Source of the DNA: Planococcus sp. CP5-4_YE
GTDB lineage: Bacteria > Bacillota > Bacilli > Bacillales_A > Planococcaceae
DNA length: 64,000 nt
Direction: 5' to 3'
NCBI RefSeq assembly: GCF_019042655.1
Contig: NZ_JAHPZO010000012.1
Coordinates: forward strand, 1 to 64,000
The translations under genes and the position numbers were made by a program. Positions 60,697-64,000 of the stretch are shown here, piece after piece (the first letter of the stretch is position 1; the number at the start of each line of letters is the position of its first letter). The notes under the pieces are model-generated. The model had not been told where the DNA came from. It did no database searches and was given only the letters and a program-made list of their open reading frames with translations.

Positions 60697-63411
60697 ATGG
60701 CAAAGAGCAGTTTGCACAACAGCCGCACGTCGTTCGAGCTCAACGGCAAGACATATAATTATTACCGTCTCGCTGCACTCGAAGAAGCGGGGATCGCGAA
60801 AGTATCTCGCCTTCCATACTCTGTAAAAGTACTATTGGAATCCGTATTGCGTCAGCACGACGGATATGTCATCAAAGACGAACACGTAGAAGAACTAGCA
60901 AAATGGGGCAAGGACGCAAACAAAGAAGCGGAAGTGCCATTCAAACCTTCCCGTGTCATCCTTCAAGATTTCACCGGCGTACCGGTAGTGGTCGACTTGG
61001 CGGCGCTTCGTTCAGCAATGGCTGAAATGGGCGGCGACCCGGACAAAATCAACCCTGAAATTCCGGTTGATTTGGTTATTGACCACTCGGTACAAGTTGA
61101 CCGTTATGGCACTGAAGATGCACTGCGCGCGAACATGGAATTTGAGTTCGAACGTAATGCAGAGCGTTACCAATTCCTCAACTGGGCACAAAAAGCATAC
61201 GACAACTACCGTGCGGTTCCACCAGCAACAGGTATCGTCCACCAAGTAAACCTTGAATACTTGGCGAATGTTGTCCACGCTCTTCCAAACGAAGACGGCA
61301 CATTCGAAGCTTTCCCGGATACACTTGTCGGTACGGATTCCCATACGACAATGATCAACGGGATCGGCGTTCTTGGATGGGGCGTCGGCGGAATCGAAGC
61401 TGAAGCAGGCATGCTCGGGCAGCCTTCGTACTTCCCGATTCCTGAAGTTATCGGCGTGAAAATGACTGGCGAACTGCCAAACGGCGCTACAGCGACGGAT
61501 TTGGCACTCAAAGTCACTGAAACTTTGCGTAAAAAAGGCGTAGTCGGCAAATTCGTCGAGTTCTTCGGACCTGGTGTTACGACATTGCCGCTTGCAGACC
61601 GTGCGACGATCGCCAACATGGCACCTGAATACGGCGCAACTTGCGGATTCTTCCCAGTGGATGAAGAAGCATTGACTTACATGCGTTTGACTGCCCGTAC
61701 TGAAGAGCAAATCGCTGTCACGAAAGAATACTTAACAGCAAATGATATGTTCTTTACAGTCGACAACGAAGATCCGATCTACACGGACCTTGTCGAAATC
61801 GACTTGACGACAATCGAACCGAATTTGTCCGGCCCGAAACGCCCGCAGGATTTGATTCCATTGTCTCAAATGAAAAAAGAATTCAACACAGCAGTTACAG
61901 GCCCAGAAGGCCCGCATGGCTTCGCGTTGGATCAAGAAGAAATCAACAAAACAGCAACTGTCAAATTCAATGACGGCAAAACAGCTAACATGAACACGGG
62001 TGCTTTGGCAATTGCTGCGATTACATCTTGCACAAACACGTCCAACCCGTACGTTATGCTGGGAGCTGGACTAGTCGCGAAAAAAGCAGTCGAAAAAGGC
62101 TTGACGCCACCGCCATACGTGAAAACTTCACTAGCACCAGGTTCAAAAGTCGTTACAGGCTACTTGAGCGATTCCGGCCTGCTTGACTACATGAACCAAA
62201 TCGGATTCAACTTGGTCGGCTACGGCTGTACAACATGTATCGGTAACTCCGGCCCGCTCCTTCCTGAAATTGAAGAAGCAATCGTTGAAAACGACTTGCT
62301 CGTTTCATCTGTATTGTCCGGTAACCGTAACTTTGAAGGACGCATCCATCCGCTTGTAAAAGCCAACTACTTGGCATCCCCGATGCTTGTTGTAGCTTAT
62401 GCACTTGCCGGTACAGTGGATATCGACTTCGAAGTGGACCCAATCGGGCAAGACCAAGACGGCAATGATGTATTCTTCAAAGACATCTGGCCTTCAACTG
62501 AAGAAGTAAAAGACGTCGTACACAACACGGTAACGCCTGAATTGTTCCGTAAAGAATACGAGCATGTCTTCACTGAGAACGCAGAGTGGAACGCCATCGA
62601 AACAAACGATGATTCATTGTATGCTTTCGATGACAATTCTACGTATATCCAAAACCCGCCGTTCTTCACTGGCATGTCAAAAGAACCGGCACCGATCCAG
62701 CCGCTATCCGGCCTTCGTGTCATGGCGAAATTCGCTGATTCCATCACGACAGACCACATTTCACCGGCAGGCGCGATTGGCAAAGATACACCAGCTGGCT
62801 TGTACTTGCGTGAAAACGGCGTTGAGCCGCGTAATTTCAACTCTTACGGCTCCCGTCGCGGTAACCACGAAGTCATGATGCGTGGTACGTTTGCGAACAT
62901 CCGCATCCGTAACCAAGTCGCACCAGGCACAACTGGCGGCTTCACGACATTCTGGCCGACTGGCGAAGTTATGCCGATCTACGATGCATGCATGAAGTAT
63001 CAACAGCAAGGCACTGGCCTTGTGGTTCTAGCCGGTAAGGATTACGGCATGGGCTCTTCCCGTGACTGGGCTGCTAAAGGGACATTCCTTCTAGGCGTCA
63101 AAACAGTCATCGCGGAAAGCTATGAGCGTATCCACCGTTCGAACCTTGTGATGATGGGCGTCTTGCCGCTTCAATTCGTCAACGGCGAAAGCGCTGATTC
63201 TCTTGGTCTTACAGGCCACGAAGCCATCAGCGTCAACTTGTCCGACGATGTGAAACCGCGCGACGTACTGACGGTTACAGCTACTGCTGAAGATGGCAAA
63301 GTAACGGAATTCAAAGTCCTCGCACGCTTCGATTCTGAAGTGGAAGTCGACTATTTCCGTCACGGCGGCATCCTGCAAATGGTGCTCCGCAACAAATTGC
63401 TAGAAGCATAA
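60697..63411 (+). CDS. acnA: Aconitate hydratase A
   Basis: The protein has 904 residues, the normal length. Iron-sulfur cysteines are in [12 protein letters not shown] and [14 protein letters not shown]. The N-terminal [20 protein letters not shown] and the C-terminal swivel [15 protein letters not shown] complete the enzyme. It isomerises citrate and isocitrate. AAAGGAGG precedes the ATG. Codon use is strongly biased, as in a highly expressed gene. A terminator follows. Confidence 0.97.
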   Translation: MAKSSLHNSRTSFELNGKTYNYYRLAALEEAGIAKVSRLPYSVKVLLESVLRQHDGYVIKDEHVEELAKWGKDANKEAEVPFKPSRVILQDFTGVPVVVDLAALRSAMAEMGGDPDKINPEIPVDLVIDHSVQVDRYGTEDALRANMEFEFERNAERYQFLNWAQKAYDNYRAVPPATGIVHQVNLEYLANVVHALPNEDGTFEAFPDTLVGTDSHTTMINGIGVLGWGVGGIEAEAGMLGQPSYFPIPEVIGVKMTGELPNGATATDLALKVTETLRKKGVVGKFVEFFGPGVTTLPLADRATIANMAPEYGATCGFFPVDEEALTYMRLTARTEEQIAVTKEYLTANDMFFTVDNEDPIYTDLVEIDLTTIEPNLSGPKRPQDLIPLSQMKKEFNTAVTGPEGPHGFALDQEEINKTATVKFNDGKTANMNTGALAIAAITSCTNTSNPYVMLGAGLVAKKAVEKGLTPPPYVKTSLAPGSKVVTGYLSDSGLLDYMNQIGFNLVGYGCTTCIGNSGPLLPEIEEAIVENDLLVSSVLSGNRNFEGRIHPLVKANYLASPMLVVAYALAGTVDIDFEVDPIGQDQDGNDVFFKDIWPSTEEVKDVVHNTVTPELFRKEYEHVFTENAEWNAIETNDDSLYAFDDNSTYIQNPPFFTGMSKEPAPIQPLSGLRVMAKFADSITTDHISPAGAIGKDTPAGLYLRENGVEPRNFNSYGSRRGNHEVMMRGTFANIRIRNQVAPGTTGGFTTFWPTGEVMPIYDACMKYQQQGTGLVVLAGKDYGMGSSRDWAAKGTFLLGVKTVIAESYERIHRSNLVMMGVLPLQFVNGESADSLGLTGHEAISVNLSDDVKPRDVLTVTATAEDGKVTEFKVLARFDSEVEVDYFRHGGILQMVLRNKLLEA

Positions 63412-63412
63412 A

Positions 63413-63452
63413 AAAACAAAAAGGCTGCCTTCGGGCGGCCTTTTTGTTTTGG
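63413..63452 (+). terminator. Intrinsic terminator
   Basis: ACAAAAAGGCTGCC and GGCGGCCTTTTTGT pair around TTCG, a stable tetraloop, followed by TTT. Confidence 0.93.
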
Positions 63453-63562
63453 GGACAATCGCAATGGCATGGAATCTGGCGAGCTATGAGAAACATCGCT
63501 TTAGGACCTTGTGCTTTTTGATCGCGATACATGTCCTGTATACTAGAAGAGAGGTGAAGGAT

Positions 63563-64000
63563 ATGTACATAAGCGAAAAAGAAATTGAGATCCGATACGC
63601 GGAAACAGACCAGATGGGCGTCGTCTACCATGCCAATTACTTGATTTGGCTCGAGCTTGGGCGCACCCAACTGATCGAGGATCTCGGGTTTACGTACGCC
63701 GGGATGGAATCGCAAGGGTTCTTGTCTCCGGTGACGGATATCTCGATCCAATACAAAGCCGCGCTGCGCTACGGACAAAAAGCACGCGTCAAAACCTGGG
63801 TAGAGTCTCACGGACGCTTGCGAACCACATACGGCTACGAAGTGCTCCATGAAAATGGCACAATCGCCGCGAAAGCGACATCCGAGCATGTAGTCGTGAA
63901 AAAAGACAATTTCCGTCCGGTCCCACTCGCCAAAGTGGCGCCTGAATGGGATGCCAAATACAAAGAAGTGGTGAAGGGGGCAGAAGATGGCGTTTGGAAT
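63563..64000 (+). CDS. YbgC/FadM-type acyl-CoA thioesterase, partial
   Basis: The ATG at 63563, behind GAGGTGAAGG, opens 146 codons that run off the window end. EIRYAETDQMGVVYHANYLI, then WLELGRTQLIEDLG, is the hotdog-fold YbgC signature with the catalytic Asp. In B. subtilis, yneP, of the same family, lies close to citB. It hydrolyses acyl-CoA, with chain length unknown. Confidence 0.88.
   Translation, partial: MYISEKEIEIRYAETDQMGVVYHANYLIWLELGRTQLIEDLGFTYAGMESQGFLSPVTDISIQYKAALRYGQKARVKTWVESHGRLRTTYGYEVLHENGTIAAKATSEHVVVKKDNFRPVPLAKVAPEWDAKYKEVVKGAEDGVWN

Noticed and set aside
61012..61710. A 232-codon minus-strand frame inside acnA
   Set aside because: It is a shadow of the strongly biased codons of acnA; no ribosome site or domain is visible.
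1..64000. tRNA or rRNA genes
   Set aside because: I saw no cloverleaf with a CCA-adjacent acceptor stem and no rRNA sequence in the window, though I could not run a tRNA search.

Overview
The window reads as a chromosomal segment of a low-GC Gram-positive bacterium of the order Bacillales, most likely a Planococcus-like member of the Planococcaceae. The evidence is strong AGGAGG-type ribosome-binding sites, a T-box leader, a TPP riboswitch, class II lipoprotein signals and many intrinsic terminators. The order ccdA - thioredoxin-like - ccdC - DUF2621 ... acnA - YbgC-type thioesterase recalls the B. subtilis yneI/ccdC/yneK/citB/yneP region. The spore genes that sit between these in B. subtilis are not seen here. 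This taxonomic call is inference; no rRNA or other marker is in the window.

Layout. (1) 1-12.7 kb is visibly AT-rich and accessory. It holds IS21-like terminal repeats at the left edge, a nucleotidyltransferase, a histidine phosphatase, Nudix and HAD hydrolases, and a run of orphan small membrane proteins, lipoproteins and immunity-like proteins. Several of these are damaged (a frameshifted SMI1/KNR4 gene and a gene with an in-frame stop) or seem to lack a canonical start codon. (2) 12.7-23.6 kb: oligoendopeptidase F, GNAT, a nitroreductase/MarR/ABM-monooxygenase group, a TPP-riboswitch thiamine-precursor ABC operon, an alpha/beta hydrolase, a YwaF-like protein and cardiolipin synthase. (3) 23.6-28.5 kb: a gluconate operon (gnd, gntP, gntK) with a divergent RpiR-type regulator. 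(4) 28.6-35.1 kb: a same-strand run of small modifying and house-cleaning enzymes (P-loop kinase, frameshifted APH, two Nudix, NTase, VOC, cupin), ending with a striking fusion of a degenerate dihydroorotate-dehydrogenase-like barrel to a duplicated membrane domain. (5) 35.1-36.5 kb: DUF948 and MpsC-like proteins.

(6) 36.9-45.5 kb is the best candidate for an undescribed system. A minus-strand pair (NDH-like flavoprotein and CDP-alcohol phosphatidyltransferase) is divergent from a MerA-like flavoprotein fused to DUF1499. That gene is translationally coupled to a TVP38/VTT-family membrane protein and is followed by a YnjBCD-type ABC importer. From memory, the E. coli ydjXYZ-ynjABCDEF neighbourhood joins the same VTT, YnjBCD and CDP-alcohol transferase families, so this looks like a conserved functional module with no known substrate.

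(7) 45.6-45.95 kb is a compact type I toxin-antitoxin locus. It has a 35-residue hydrophobic toxin, a convergent antisense RNA with its own promoter and terminator, a LexA-like box, and 5'UTR/3'UTR complementarity. (8) 45.9-52.8 kb: NamA-type ene-reductase, proC behind a proline T-box (specifier CCU), an MBL hydrolase, a lipoprotein, and argGH with argG frameshifted at an A7 tract. (9) 53-64 kb: ccdA/ccdC, DUF2621, the DUF1659-DUF2922-YvrJ trio, SCO1, MscL, a lytic transglycosylase, GlsB-like, nicotinamidase, a degenerate tyrosine recombinase, DinB, aconitase and the start of a thioesterase.

Three genes carry single-base frameshifts at or beside A tracts. Either they are real lesions or the assembly has homopolymer errors; only reads can decide.
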